Source of the DNA: Apostichopus japonicus
Lineage: Eukaryota; Echinodermata; Holothuroidea; Aspidochirotida; Stichopodidae
Direction: 5' to 3'
DNA length: 64,000 bases
Assembly (NCBI RefSeq): GCF_037975245.1
Contig: NC_092575.1
Span: forward strand, 28,793,341 to 28,857,340
The position numbers and the translations under genes are program-made. Below are positions 9,721 through 23,800 of this stretch, piece after piece. Position 1 is the stretch's first letter; each line of letters starts with the position of its first letter. The notes beneath the pieces are model-generated. The model was given only the letters and a program-made list of their open reading frames with translations, was not told the DNA's origin and searched no databases.

Positions 9721-11785
9721 TGTATTTTCTGGGATCAATGGTGGTGTCTAACACTTCTGTTACACCTCATTCGAAACTAGGTCAAATTACCGGCACTAGA
9801 CGTTCGTTTTGCGCGAGTCTTCACACCCTTTAAGAATAAATCACCCAAGACCAACCCTTGACCCGAAAACCGCACAATATGATTCACTCTGAATTCCCTT
9901 CCCGAAATACCCTTACATCGATACTGTAAGCGAGATAAGTTACATATTAGCACTATGCTGACGTCTGCGTGATGCACGGTAATGAAAACAGAAAAGAAAG
10001 ACATTGGTAAATAACATTACGTAGTTTCATCAGATGGTTTAATATAGAACACGAGATTAAAGAAAGGTTATATGGGACGAAATAAGTAAAATTTAAGCAA
10101 ACAAGAACATAACCCCATTCTTTGCTATTATATCTCGTACGATTTATTTTCGCTAAACTGGTATATCTACAATAATAAATCATCATTGATATACTGGACA
10201 ACACCGATCACATTATAGTTACAGTGTAGGTGTCAGTGTTAGAGCTACTTAGTACTAGTACTAGTACTATAACTTAGGCCTAGCCTACTGTCACTTAAGT
10301 TGAGTTTAAGCTGAACGGAGGCCATTGTTCAGCTGAGACCCTAGACAAGACTTCTTATGACGTGGTTCTAAGTATAAAGCATTTTGGGGAATTCCATGAT
10401 AAAGTGTAGGCTATTTGTAACTCATTTAAAATGAAAGTGAATTTCAACCGCATTCAACTTCTTTCAACCTGAACTTACTTAGCCTAGGCTATAGGCTGCA
10501 CCATAACAATTATTGAAACAATGCCATTATTAACAAAGTAACTACTACCGATGTTGAACACATATTAGTGATAGTTAGTCAATACTGTATATCAAATATA
10601 GACGTGCATGTTAATTAAGACATTGCAAAAGCTTGATATGTAAGTATTAGAGAAATTTCCACGACGTTTCAGATTGACAAAAATTTGCCAGTTCAAAGAC
10701 TGCCAGAAAACATCTGCGACATGTCTGAACTTGAATGTCAACTAGCATGTCAATAAAAGTACAAACTAACCTATCCAGCTTACCCTCTATCCAGAAGAGA
10801 AACATCTGCTAGCTACAATACAACATAGGCTATATCCTATTTACTGAATACCAAGTAACAATGGACAGCTAATTAGTGGAACAAGAAATGCATTTGTATA
10901 GGGATGCCAGTTAAATTCCTAAGATGGCAATGAAGCATTATCTGGTGAGTCTAAGGAATGCAAAACCTGGTAACTACAGGTACAGCCTTAAGTGTGCCAT
11001 ATTTGAAACCACTCTTTTGTAGGGACCAAGACAACTAGTGTGATTGTTGTACACCTGTTTGAGTACATTGACTTAATGATCATAATCTCAAAGTATGGTA
11101 ACATTCAAAATGTTGAAATGCATGGTTGCCCAACTTTAATCTCGGTGACTTAAAACAAAGATTAAAATTGTGATTTAATCACCCGATTTTGTAAAAAGTT
11201 AATCACTGATTTGATTTGTTTTCTACCCTCTTTATCTTAAACTGAACTTTGTAATCTTGAACTAGAAGCAATGGGTCATGTATACTTACTAACTGTATGT
11301 AGATAAAAGTATTGTTCCTTCATGCAAATGTAATGTTCTTTATTATTAGTCAACTATCTTTTGTTGACAACTAAAAGTGCTTCTGTTAAATTAAATGACT
11401 TCTGTACTTGTGTCCTGTTGATAATGTAGGCCTACCACAAAAAGAAAACATTTATTCATGTATTAATGTATTCATGGCATACATAGTATGGGATTCAAAA
11501 CATCACAAAGTCTGTTTTTGTAAAGCTTATTTTTTTAAATAAATAAAATCACCATCCCAGTTTTCTGTTCATTAAATGACTACTGTGTATTCTGCACATG
11601 CAGGTGCAACATGCTTTTTTTCCGATTATTAAAAATGCTGATTGAGGACCTCTCTGATGTAGTACAGGAGTCTTTATGTAATGTGTAAATATTCACTTGA
11701 AACAGGCCATGCAAATGATGTCTTTGAGATGGTACGTAGCAATTGCACAACATAAAGGAAATTTAGCTGTGCAACTGTGACCATG
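9721..11785. other. Unique sequence, no gene recognised
   Basis: AT-rich with no credible exon in either strand. The TANGO2 promoter and 5' untranslated exon could lie here or further upstream, but I see no TATA-box/initiator arrangement or CpG-dense stretch that would decide it. Confidence 0.4.
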
Positions 11786-14700
11786 TAAGGGAGTATAGGG
11801 GAAGAAGAAAGACTAGTGAAGGGGGTATAGGGGAAGAGGCGACACTCAGTGAGGGGGTAAAGGGGAAGAGGGGACACTCAGTGAGGGGGTGGTAGGGGAA
11901 GAGAAGTAACTTCTTAAGGACTCACTTAGTGAGGGGGGGGGGCTAGAGGAAGAGGCATCACTTAATGAGTGGAATGTAAGGGAAGAGGAGGCAATTAGTG
12001 AGGGGATGTAGAGGAAGTGGAGACATTTAGTGAGGGGATGTAGGGGAAGAGGAGGCACTTAGTGATGGGGATGTAGGGGAAGAGGAGGCACTTAGTGAGG
12101 GGATGTAGGAGAAAAAGAGGCACTTAGTTAGGGGACATAGGGGAAGAGGAGGCACTTAGTGAGGGGGATGTAGGGGAAGAGGAGGCACTTAGTGATGGGA
12201 TGTACGAGAAAAAGAGGCACTTAGTGAGGGGGATGTAGGGGAAGAGGAGGCACTTAGTGATGGGATGTAGGAGAAAAAGAGGCACTTATTGAGGGGACAT
12301 AGGGGAAGAAGAGGCACTTAGTGAGGGGATGTAGGGGAAGAGGAGGCACTTAGTGAGGGATGTAGGGGAAAAGAGGCACTTAGTGAGCGGATGTAGGGGA
12401 AGAGGAGGCACTTAGTGAGGGGATGTAGGAGAAAAAGAGGCACTTAGTGAGGGGGATGTAGGGGCAGAGGAGGCACTTAGTGAGGGGATGTAGGAGGAAA
12501 AGAGGCACTTAGTGAGGGGATGTAGGTGAAGAGGAGGCACTTATTGAGGGGATGTAGGGAAAAAGGAGGCACTTAGTGAGGGGGTGTAGTGAAAGAGGCA
12601 TCACTTAGTGAGGGGGATGTAAGGGAAGAGGAGGCACTTAGTGAGGGGATATACAGTAGGGGAAGAGGAGGCACTTAGTGATGGGATGTAGGGGAAGAGG
12701 AGGCACTTAGTGAGGGATGTAGGGGAAAAGAGGCACTTAGTGAGCGGATGTAGGGGAAGAGGAGGCACTTAGTGAGGGGATGTAGGAGAAAAAGAGGCAC
12801 TTAGTGAGGGGGATGTAGGGGCAGAGGAGGCACTTAGTGAGGGGATGTAGGAGGAAAAGAGGCACTTAGTGAGGGGATGTAGGTGAAGAGGAGGCACTTA
12901 TTGAGGGGATGTAGGGAAAAAGGAGGCACTTAGTGAGGGGGTGTAGTGAAAGAGGCATCACTTAGTGAGGGGGATGTAAGGGAAGAGGAGGCACTTAGTG
13001 AGGGGATATACAGTAGGGGAAGAGGAGGCACTTAGTGAGGGGATGTAGGGGAAGAGGAGGCACTTAGTGAGGGGATGTAGGAGAAAAAGAGGCACTTAGT
13101 GAGGGGATGTAGATGAAGAGGAGGCACTTAGTGAGGGGGTGTAGGGGAAAAAAGAGGCACTTAGTGAGGGGATGTAGTGGAAGAGGAGGCATTTATTGAG
13201 GGGATGTAGGGAAAGAGGAGGCACTTAGTGAGGGGGTGTAGTGAAAGAGGCATCACTTAGTGAGGGGGATGTACTTAGGGAAGAGGAGGCACTTAGTGAA
13301 GGGGATTTAAGGGAAGAGGAGGCAATTAGTAGGGGAATGTAGGGGAAGAGTAGGCACTTAGTGAGGGGATGTACAGGGAAGAGGAGGCACTTAGTGAGGG
13401 GATGTATGAGAAAAAGAGGCACTTAGTGAGGGGGATGTAGGGGAAGAGGAGGCACTTAGTGAGGGGATGTAGGAGAAAAAGAGGCACTTAGTTAGGGGAC
13501 ATAGGGGAAGAGGAGGCACTTAGTGAGGGGGATGTAGGGGAAGAGGAGGCACTTAGTGAGTGGATGTAGGGGAAGAGGAGGCACTTAGTGAGTGGATGTA
13601 GGGGAAGAGGAGGCAATTAGTAGGGGAATATAGGGGCAGAGTAGGCACTTAGTGAGGGGATGTACAGGGAAGAGGAGGCACTTAGTGAGGGGATGTATGA
13701 GAAAAAGAGGCACTTAGTGAGGGGGATGTAGGGGAAGAGGAGGCACTTAGTGAGGGGATGTAGGAGAAAAAGAGGCACTTAGTTAGGGGACATAGGGGAA
13801 GAGGAGGCACTTAGTGAGGGGGATGTAGGGGAAGAGGAGGCACTTAGTGAGGGGATGTAGGGGAAAAAGAGGCACTAGTGAGGGGATGTAGGGGAAGAGG
13901 AGGCACTTAGTGAGGGGATGTAGGGGAAGAGGAGGCACTTAGTGAGGGGGTGTAGGGGAAAAAAGAGGCACTTAGTGAGGGGATGTAGTGGAAGAGGAGG
14001 CATTTATTGAGGGGATTTAAGAGAAAAAGAGGCACTTATTGAGGGGATGTAGGGGGAAAGAAGCACTTAGTGACGGGATGTACTATAGTGGAAGAGGAGG
14101 CACTTATTGAGGGGATGTAGGGGAAGATGAGGCACTTAGTGATGGGATGTAGGAGACAAAGAGGCACTTAGTGAGGGGACATAGGGGAAGAGGAGGCACT
14201 TAATGAGGGGATGTAGGAGAAAGAGAGGCACTTAGTGAGTGGGTGTAGTGAATGAGGCATCACTTAGTGAGGGGGATGTAAGGGAAGAGGAGGCACTTAG
14301 TGAGGGGATATACAGTAGGGGAAGAGGAGGCACTTAGTGAGGGGGATGTAGGGGAAGAGGAGGCACTTAGTGAGGAGATGTAGGGGAAAAAGAGGCACTA
14401 GTGAGGGGATGTAGGGGAAGAGGAGGCACTTAGTGAGGGGATGTAGGGGAAGAGGAGGCACTTAGTGAGGGGGTGTAGGGGAAAAAAGAGGCACTTAGTG
14501 AGGGGATGTAGTGGAAGAGGAGGCATTTATTGAGGGGATTTAAGAGAAAAAGAGGCACTTATTGAGGGGATGTAGGGGGAAAGAAGCACTTAGTGACGGG
14601 ATGTACTATAGTGGAAGAGGAGGCACTTATTGAGGGGATGTAGGGGAAGATGAGGCACTTAGTGATGGGATGTAGGAGACAAAGAGGCACTTAGTGAGGG

Positions 14701-16050
14701 GACATAGGGAAAGAGGAGGCACTTAATGAGGGGATGTAGGAGAAAGAGAGGCACTTAGTGAGTGGGTGTAGTGAAAGAGGCATCACTTAGTGAGGGGGAT
14801 GTAAGGGAAGAGGAGGCACTTAGTGAGGGGATATACAGTAGGGGAAGAGGACGCACTTAGTGAGGGGATGTAGGGGAAGAGGAGGCACTTAGTGAGGGGA
14901 TGTAGGAGAAAAAGAGGCACTTAGTGAGGGGATGTAGGTGAAGAGGAGTTACTTAGTGAGGGGGTGTAGGGGAAAAAAGAGGCACTTAGTGAGGGGATGT
15001 AGTGGAAGAGGAGGCATTTATTGAGGGGATGTAGGAGAAAAAGAGGCACTTAGTGAGGGGATGTAGGGGAAGATGAGGCACTTAGTGAGGGGATGTAGGG
15101 GAAAAAGAGGCACTTAGTGAGGGGATGTAGGGGAAGAGGAGGCACTTAGTGAGGGGATGTAGGAGAAAAAGAGGCACTTAGTGAGGGGGATGTAGGGGAA
15201 GATGAGGCACTTAGTGATGGGATGTAGGAGACAAAGAGGCACTTAGTGAGGGACATAGGGGAAGAGGAGGCACTTAGTGAGTGGATGTAGGGGAAGAGGA
15301 GGCAATTAGTAGGGGAATATAGGGGAAGAGTAGGCACTTAGTGAGGGGATGTACAGGGAAGAGGAGGCACTTAGTGAGGGGATGTAGGAGAAAAAGAGGC
15401 ACTTAGTTAGGGGACATAGGGGAAGAGGAGGCACTTAGTGAGGGGGATGTAGGGGAAGAGGAGGCACTTAGTGAGGGGATGTAGGGGAAAAAGAGGCACT
15501 AGTGAGGGGATGTAGGGGAAGAGGAGGCACTTAGTGAGGGGATGTAGGGGAAAAAGAGGCACTTAGTTAGGGGACATAGGGTAAGATGAGGCACTTAGTG
15601 AGGGGGATGTAGGGGAAGAGGAGGCACTTAGTGAGGGGATGTAGGGGAAAAAGAGGCATCTAGTGAGGGGATGTAGGGGAAGAGGAGGCACTTAGTGAGG
15701 GGGTGTAGGAGAAAGAGAGGCACTTAGTAAGGGAATGTAGGTGAAGAGGAGGCACTTATTGAGGGGATGTAGGGAAAGAGGAGGCACTTAGTGAGGGGGT
15801 GTAGGGAAAAAAGAGGCACTTAGTGAGGGGATGCAGTGGAAGAGGAGGCATTTATTGAGGGGATTTAAGAGAAAAAGAGGCACTTATTGAGGGGATGTAG
15901 GGGGAAAGAAGCACTTAGTGACGGGATGTACTGTAGTGGAAGAGGAGGCACTTATTGAGGGGATGTAGGGGAAGAGGAGGCACTAATTGAGGGGATGTAG
16001 GGAGTGTGAGGGAAAAAGATAACTGTTTGAGGGGGGTGTAGGGATGTATT
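11786..16050 (+). repeat. ~32-bp minisatellite, 4.2 kb
   Basis: The unit is approximately GAGGGGATGTAGGGGAAGAG followed by GAGGCACTTAGT. Variants such as GAGAAAAAGAGGC, TATACAGTAGGGG and ACATAGGGG recur in order, showing duplication of multi-unit blocks (for example 12356 onward is repeated 357 bp later). It lies between the inferred 5' untranslated exon and coding exon 1 of TANGO2. Plus-strand purine bias is strong (G-rich). Confidence 0.95.
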
Positions 16051-16193
16051 GAATTATTGGTTTTCTATAAAAGATGGCTATGCAGTGATAGCTGAGTTTT
16101 CCCTTCACAAAATGTTTTAATTATTCTTATTTTTCCATAATTTTTTTAATAGGTACGGTCTGAATATCACTAACCAATACCATTCAAGTCAAC

Positions 16194-16332
16194 ATGTGTG
16201 TGACCGCTTTTTATTTGAATCCAAATCCATCTCCTGGCACCTTCAAGTTTGTCATTGTATTCAACAGAGATGAATATTATAACCGACCAACTCAACCAGC
16301 GGCATTCTGGGAAAATACAAATGTGATTGCAG
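16194..16332 (+). CDS. TANGO2: TANGO2 coding exon 1 (residues 1-46, start codon)
   Basis: TANGO2 (transport and Golgi organisation 2 homologue, NRDE family) acts in the cytosol and mitochondria in haem trafficking and lipid/acyl-CoA homeostasis; its exact chemistry is unsettled. This exon encodes the N-terminus beginning Met-Cys-Val-Thr, with the family-defining Asn-Arg-Asp-Glu motif at residues 24-27 followed by YYNRPTQPAAFW, which matches the human EFYSRPSKLADFW region. The Met-Cys start is typical of the family, and the ATG has A at -3. A pyrimidine-rich splice acceptor ends at 16152, so about 41 nt of 5' UTR share this exon and a further upstream untranslated exon is implied. The donor GT follows base 16332 (phase 1). 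The seven exons join without a stop to 858 nt (285 residues; human TANGO2 has 276). Identification is by reading the translation, not by a search. Confidence 0.96.
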
Positions 16333-17095
16333 GTGATGCCATATATCATTGGATGATTGGATGATAAAAACTTGATACACAGAACATAAATAAGGTGTAA
16401 GCAACAAAGAGTCCATAATACACACATAATACGTTGAAACTGCACACTTTTAATAAACAGATTTTAAAGGATGAAAACAGTGTTTACAATATTGGATACA
16501 AAGGGATTAAAACATGGTACTCTTTTTGATACTCAGAGAGGTCTGTGTGTGCAAACAGTATTTTTTTTAATACACATAAATGACTGTATGCTGGGTTGTA
16601 TACTCCTTGGAATTACAAGTGACATCAAATTTAGGACATAACAAAGAAGTGATATTTTTTATATTTGCACACTGATATATATTTCTACTGTAGAAGACTT
16701 AAACTTGGACTGCTTTAGTAAATAGAGTTATTGCTTTTAAGGAGACACAAACCCAACCATATTCTGTAGATTATATCAGACTACAGAGATACGCTTGTAA
16801 TTGACACCTCACAACAATTATCATACATGTTAATGATGGTTGTTAGCATTCCATGATTGTTAGTATTCCAATACAGCCTAGCCAGATAGGAAACCCAAAC
16901 TGTGTTCCTTTAATCCATTCTATCTCTGGATTACCATCTACAATGTTTCAGAAATAGTTCATATTCATATTGAACAGCTTAGCAACAACACTTGACATGG
17001 AATTTAACTAATATAAGAAGTCGATTGTGTAGTATTGTAGGAAACTCAGTTAGTATAGAGATAATATTACCAGGTGATGAAGGAAGCCCAGAATT

Positions 17096-17423
17096 CAAGG
17101 GCGTAGGAACCGGGGGGGCTGGGGGGGGGGCGCCAGCCCCCCCAGTGAAAAATATGGGGGGCGGAAGTATCGTTCCGCCCCCCCCCCCGCTCTGCAAGTC
17201 AGAAAACCCCTTTTTCATTTCCAAATGAGAAAAAAATCTCATTTGAAGCACCAAATTGCATCTAATTCCAGGTGAAAATGCAAAATTCTTTACAAAATGG
17301 AGTGGGTGTTGAAGTGTGCTATATTGCACCAAATTGCATCTGAGGCCCTCCCCTTAGACCCCTCCCCCAGGCCGGCCATCAGTCTTCAGCCCCCCCACTC
17401 AAAAGTACCTTCCTACGCCACTG
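17096..17423 (+). mobile_element. hAT MITE, 328 bp, complete with target duplication
   Basis: Termini CAAGGGCGTAGGAA and TTCCTACGCCACTG are inverted repeats matching at 12 of 14. The 8-bp duplication CCAGAATT is exact (17088-17095, 17424-17431). It is the complete version of the element truncated at 3918-4205. No coding capacity. Confidence 0.88.
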
Positions 17424-19283
17424 CCAGAATTTACAGATTTGCAACGATCCTGCTTTCAGTGTCCATGATGGGAGCTCATTACACAATACACCAACGTAAA
17501 GAGATTAGAAAATGTTCTTTTAAAATCCACACAAAATTATATATTTATGCTTGTCATGTATTTGTGATATTGCTGTTTATTTAGGAGACTTGGCACTTCT
17601 TCATGTTTAATCAATGTATTGAGTATCTCTTCGAACATTACCAGATTGTAATGGTTCAAGTTTGACAAAGGTTTAATGATCAACTGCAAATTGATGTGTG
17701 TCAGCTAGCTTATCTGCATGCCTGCCCACCTGGTCACCAGATGGAAAGGAGCCTCATTTTGAACAATGAGTTATATGTAATTACTAGCTGTTGAATGCAA
17801 TAACATGATGTGAACGTTATGCTGTACAAGAGTAGGTTTGCAATGGAAAACTTTCTCATAATAATGAATGTCCTTTGAGAGCTATAAATAAATCTTAGAG
17901 AATATGAAATCTTCATAATGATGGGCGATGAATAACCATGTATCAAGTCAAAGACTAAACTAAATAACCACCCTCATACTGAAGCATGATTCTGGGCTCC
18001 ATGAAATAGCATATATTCATTGCATTACTTTAATAACTCAATAAAAGTCTTTTAATTAAGTTAGTTAAACAAGAAGCAGCCAGTACATTTAATTTAGTGG
18101 ATAATAAATTAAGTCTTAATTAAGTATTTAATTACATGAATGAAATATATCTCATATGAAATTGAAGTCTGAACAGTACTGAATTGAATGACCTTGAAGT
18201 ACAATAACCAGGCTCAAAAACATTTGCAGTAGCAATACAGACAAAAATATTTTATGTAAAAATCCCAAACTTTGAGGAGTTTTTATTTACAAATAAGGCA
18301 ACACTCCCTCATGAACTTTGTTGTACAAACAGGGTGATACTCTTCTAGGAAAAAATTATCAGATTTTTTTCAACATGACGTCTTTTGAGTTATTGGGTGT
18401 CAAAGATGACCTCTTTTGTACATCGGAGCAACTTTACAACCTTATAAACTAATATTGAGAAGTGATAGAACCCTGAAATTTGGTAAGGTGTAAAGAGACC
18501 TTTATAATTATAAATAAAATACAAAACCTGTACAGCTCTCACATGGTGATGTTGGTAAAAATTGGCATCAAAAACCCTTCCTCATACTGAATTGCAGCAT
18601 GAAATAGAAACTATAGAGCTACAGAACTTGCAATATATGTTACAGGAAAGCATTGTGATCATTATTTTGGATTGTTTGGACTGGCCATAATAATCTCTGA
18701 AAGAATCAAGTGCTCTGAAGCAATAGTTTAGGGGCAATTTATCACTAAAAATTGCACATTTTTTTAGTGAAAAATGCCAAAATTGAATATTTTGGCATTT
18801 TGAAGTGACCTTACTCCACAAGACAATGCTTTTATAAACTTTTTTATTTACTATTCTATGGGATAGAGTCTATAGGCTTCTGTAATAGAAAGGTAGTAGG
18901 GTGTTTAACTTCTGAGAAATCAGACCTCAAAAATCAAGAAAATGAAATAAAATGAAATACCATGGTGGTGACAAATTGTAGAATTATAAAGTGTGATAAT
19001 TTGGCCAATTTTGAAACAACTGATATTTTCAGAATATGCCTATTTGATAGTGCTTCAAGCATAGAATAAATTTCAAATGAGTTTGAACTACAACATACTC
19101 CAAAATTTGATGATTTGACATAGAATGACCCGTATATCAAGTTTACAGAGAGCAAAAGAGAATATGATAGAAATTAGGCTCAGCAGATTGTATGGAGAGG
19201 AGGCTGTGGCTCAGAAGGACATTGTGAAATTTCCAAGGTTAAATGCAGGCTCAAATATTGACTGATATATCGTCACAGCATGT

Positions 19284-19489
19284 CAGGAGCAGATCCAGGG
19301 GGAGGGGTGGGGTGCACGACCAACCCCCTTTTCAACCCCCAAAATATTAGCATAAACTTGAATGTAGACATATGTAATTGTTGACCTCATTTATTGCCTA
19401 AGTATGACCCACGGATCCCCTGCTTGGCCATTGCCATCTACAATGCCAGGGTCACACCCCTCCATGTTAGAAACCTGGAACTGTCCCTG
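19284..19489 (+). mobile_element. Probable hAT-like MITE, ~206 bp
   Basis: CAGGAGCAGATCCAGG at the left and CCTGGAACTGTCCCTG at the right are imperfect inverted repeats (about 13 of 16). The target duplication is not clear. Confidence 0.5.
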
Positions 19490-19579
19490 ACTTGTTCAGC
19501 CTCAATTGTTTTTGTGGTTGCATCAAACTTGGTTGTAAAAGGTTAGTGTTCAGTCATCTTTGAAACCTTTAACAAAATT

Positions 19580-19870
19580 CATTTAGACAGAATTTTACAA
19601 ATACACAGCTTTACTATTAACAGCTAACATGATCATTCGTCAGTATGACACACATTCACAGCTTTGATATACAGACATCATCATGTTGAATCAGTATGAC
19701 ATACATACACAGCTCTTTAACATTAATAGCTATTATGATCTTTGTCAGTATGACACACATTCACAGCTTTGATATACAGACATCATCACGTTGAATTAGT
19801 ATGACATACATACACAGCTTTAACATTAATAACTATCATGATCTTTCGTCAGTATGACACACATACATAC
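19580..19870 (+). repeat. Short ~105-bp tandem repeat, under 3 copies
   Basis: CAGTATGACACACATTCACA then GCTTTGATATACAGACATCATCA alternates with ATACACAGCT...TTAACATTAATAGCTAT. Confidence 0.75.
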
Positions 19871-20092
19871 CGTTTATAGAATAGTACTCTTCAAGAAAAG
19901 TGTGTATGATATAAATATGATTTAAACGCTTTTTAACATACTATATCATTGGTACAGTGTGGAAGATAATGCTTTCCAATGTGGAATTTGGTTCTGTTAA
20001 TAGTTTGTGTGAGAATTGAAGTATTGTCATAAGCTTGTTTGAAACAATATTATTTGGTTGGTGTAAAAGTAACAGTCTGATGTTAAATATAA

Positions 20093-20464
20093 AGAACTAA
20101 GGAACTAGTGTTTGATTTTAGGAAAGGCAATAATGTTCATGATCATGACATAATCGATGGCAAAGTAGTTGAGAGGGTAGAAAGCTACAAGTACCTGGGA
20201 ACGTGTATTGATAATAAACTTAATTGGAATGTTCACGCAAAAGCTGTGAAGGGTAAAGCCTGCCAACGACTTTATTTAATTAGTAAGTTAAAACAATCCA
20301 GAGTTGATTATACGAACATGATATTATTTTACCAGTCAATCATCCTAAGTGTTCTATCGTCTAGTATTACTGTAAATGTTTCTTCGGCAGTGTGCCAAAG
20401 AAGTACAGGGCAGAGTTGGAACAAGTTCGGAAGTAAGCTGAACGCTGCATTGGTTCAAGGTTAA
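20093..20464 (+). pseudogene. LINE reverse-transcriptase C-terminal fragment
   Basis: The frame RTKELVFDFRKGNN continues to VERVESYKYLGTCIDNKLNW and then KGKACQRLYLISKLKQ. This is the region after the RT catalytic core of CR1/L2/RTE-like non-LTR retrotransposons (TKEL..DFR, YKYLGxxIDxxLxW, RLYxLxKLK). It is 5'-truncated, and the frame goes astray after SVLSSSITV, so it is a dead copy sitting in TANGO2 intron 1, sense orientation. Confidence 0.75.
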
Positions 20465-20619
20465 CATTTACAGTGCTTGATGTTAGAAGAGATTATCAGT
20501 GCTAAAAATAAATGTCCTATTCTTAAAATTTAATCAATCTAAGATACAAATGATTAGATCCAGCATTGGTTGACTCTGTATTTGTATCAATTGTTTTGTT
20601 TCTGTTTACAACTTTTTAG

Positions 20620-20742
20620 GACGAGATCTCCAAGAGGATAGAGTAGGTGGAACATGGCTTGGAGTAAGTCAATCTGGTAGAGTGGCCTTCCTCTTAAACT
20701 ACTTCCAGCTGTCAGGACCTGATCCAGAGGCAAAGGGAAGAG
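20620..20742 (+). CDS. TANGO2: TANGO2 coding exon 2 (residues 47-87)
   Basis: The acceptor TTTTTAG ends at 20619 and the donor is GTAAGT at 20743; phase 1 at both ends. The translation continues GRDLQEDRVGGTWLGVS. The GGTWLG block at residues 56-61 and the following GRVAFLLNYF correspond to the conserved GGTWLGIS...LAALTNYL part of the NRDE domain. It ends PEAKGRG, matching the human QARGRG. A 58-bp minisatellite starts about 105 nt after the donor. Confidence 0.96.
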
Positions 20743-20843
20743 GTAAGTCCTTGAATATAGCTGTCATTTCAAGTTCTTGGAGTATCCCTTTGATTGGGTC
20801 AACCATTCTCCTTACTAATGCAGTCAGCCTTCTCTGGATATAC

Positions 20844-23800
20844 CATTTCCTGGTTGAATCCCTACTGATTAATCCTCTTCTTCCATTGTTAGTACCCCAA
20901 TCATGTCCTGGTTGAATCCCTACTGATTAATCCTCTTCTTCCATTGTTAGTTCCCCCATCATGTCCTGGTTGTATCCCTACTGATTAATCCTCTTCTTCC
21001 ATTGTTAGTATGCCCATCATGTCCTGGTTGTATCCCTACTGATTAATCCTCTTCTTCCATTGTTAGTTCCCCCATCATGTCCTGGTTGTATCCCTACTGA
21101 TTAATCCTCTTCTTCCATTGTTAGTACCCCCATCATGTCCTGGTTGTATCCCTACTGATTAATCCTCTTCTTCCATTGTTAGTACCCCCATCATGTCCTG
21201 GTTGTGTCCCTACTGATTAATCCTCTTCTTCCATTGTTAGTACCCCCATCATGTCCTGGTTGTATCCCTACTGATTAATCCTCTTCTTCCATTGTTAGTA
21301 TGCCCATCATGTCCTGGTTGTATCCTCACTGATTAATCCTCTTCTTCCATTGTTAGTATGCCCATCATGTCCTGGTTGTATCCCTACTGATTAATCCTCT
21401 TCTTCCATTGTTAGTACCCCCATCATGTCCTGGTTGTATCCCTACTGATTAATCCTCTTCTTCCATTGTTAGTACCCCCATCATGTCCTGGTTGTATCCC
21501 TACTGATTAATCCTCTTCTTCCATTGTTAGTACCCCCATCATGTCCTGGTTGTATCCCTACTGATTAATCCTCTTCTTTCATTGTTAGTACCCCAATCAT
21601 GTCCTGGTTGTATCCCTACTGATTAATCCTCTTCTTCCATTGTTAGTACCCCCATCATGTCCTGGTTGTATCCCTACTGATTAATCCTCTTCTTCCATAG
21701 TTAGTATGCCCATCATGTCCTGGTTACATCCCTACTGATTAATCCTCTTCTTCCATTGTTAGTACCCCCATCATGTCCTGGTTGTATCCCTACTGATTAA
21801 TCCTCTTCTTCCATTGTTAGTACCCCCATCATGTCCTGGTTGTATCCCTACTGATTAATCCTCTTCTTCCATTGTTAGTACCCCCATCATGTCCTGGTTG
21901 TATCCCTACTGATTAATCCTCTTCTTCCATTGTTAGTACCCCCATCATGTCCTGGTTGTATCCCTACTGATTAATCCTCTTCTTCCATTGTTAGTACCCC
22001 CATCATGTCCTGGTTGTATCCCTACTGATTAATCCTCTTCTTCCATAGTTAGTATGCCCATCATGTCCTGGTTACATCCCTACTGATTAATCCTCTTCTT
22101 CCATTGTTAGTACCCCCATCATGTCCTGGTTGTATCCCTACTGATTAATCCTCTTCTTCCATTGTTAGTACCCCCATCATGTCCTGGTTGTATCCCTACT
22201 GATTAATCCTCTTCTTCCATTGTTAGTATGCCCATCATGTCCTGGTTGTATCCTCACTGATTAATCCTCTTCTTCCATTGTTAGTATGCCCATCATGTCC
22301 TGGTTGTATCCCTACTGATTAATCCTCTTCTTCCATTGTTAGTACCCCCATCATGTCCTGGTTGTATCCCTACTGATTAATCCTCTTCTTCCATTGTTAG
22401 TACCCCCATCATATCCTGGTTGTATCCTCACTGATTAATCCTCTTCTTCCATTGTTAGTTCCCCCATCATGTCCTGGTTGTATCCCTACTGATTAATCCT
22501 CTTCTTCCATTGTTAGTATGCCCATCATGTCCTGGTTGTATCCCTACTGATTAATCCTCTTCTTCCATTGTTTGTTCCCCCATCATGTCCTGGTTGTATC
22601 CCTACTGATTAATCCTCTTCTTCCATTGTTAGTACCCCCATCATGTCCTGGTTGTATCCCTACTGATTAATCCTCTTCTTCCATTGTTAGTATGCCCATC
22701 ATGTCCTGGTTGTATCCTCACTGATTAATCCTCTTCTTCCATTGTTAGTATGCCCATCATGTCCTGGTTGTATCCCTACTGATTAATCCTCTTCTTCCAT
22801 TGTTAGTACCCCCATCATGTCCTGGTTGTATCCCTACTGATTAATCCTCTTCTTCCATTGTTAGTACCCCCATCATGTCCTGGTTGTATCCCTACTGATT
22901 AATCCTCTTCTTCCATTGTTAGTACCCCCATCATGTCCTGGTTGTATCCCTACTGATTAATCCTCTTCTTTCATTGTTAGTACCCCAATCATATCCTGGT
23001 TGTATCCCTACTGATTAATCCTCTTCTTTCATTGTTAGTACCCCCATCATGTCCTGGTTGTATCCCTACTGATTAATCCTCTTCTTCCATAGTTAGTATG
23101 CCCATCATGTCCTGGTTGTATCCCTACTGATTAATCCTCTTCTTCCATTGTTAGTACCCCCATCATGTCCTGGTTGTATCCCTACTGATTAATCCTCTTC
23201 TTCCATTGTTAGTACCCCCATCATGTCCTGGTTGTATCCCTACTGATTAATCCTCTTCTTCCATTGTTAGTATGCCCATCATGTCCTGGTTGTATCCCTA
23301 CTGATTAATCCTCTTCTTCCATTGTTAGTACCCCCATCATGTCCTGGTTGTATCCCTACTGATTAATCCTCTTCTTCCATTGTTAGTACCCCCATCATGT
23401 CCTGGTTGTATCCCTACTGATTAATCCTCTTCTTCCATTGTTAGTACCCCCATCATGTCCTGGTTGTATCCCTACTGATTAATCCTCTTCTTCCATTGTT
23501 AGTACCCCCATCATATCCTGGTTGTATCCTCACTGATTAATCCTCTTCTTCCATTGTTAGTATGCCCATCATGTCCTGGTTGTATCCCTACTGATTAATC
23601 CTCTTCTTCCATTGTTAGTACCCCCATCATGTCCTGGTTGTATCCCTACTGATTAATCCTCTTCTTCCATTGTTAGTACCCCCATCATGTCCTGGTTGTA
23701 TCCCTACTGATTAATCCTCTTCTTCCATTGTTAGTACCCCCATCATGTCCTGGTTGTATCCCTACTGATTAATCCTCTTCTTCCATTGTTAGTACCCCCA

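Larger units (their letters stand above)
16333..20619 (+). other. TANGO2 intron 1: unique sequence with TE insertions
   Basis: The only TANGO2 intron of several kilobases without a large minisatellite. It contains a hAT MITE (17096-17423), another MITE (19284-19489), three partial ~105-bp repeats (19580-19870) and a LINE fragment (20093-20464). The rest is unremarkable AT-rich DNA. Confidence 0.7.

Noticed and set aside
11786-16050. Possible CRISPR array (regular ~32-bp repeats)
   Set aside because: Repeats are contiguous with no unique spacers, and the genome is eukaryotic. The same applies to all other arrays here.
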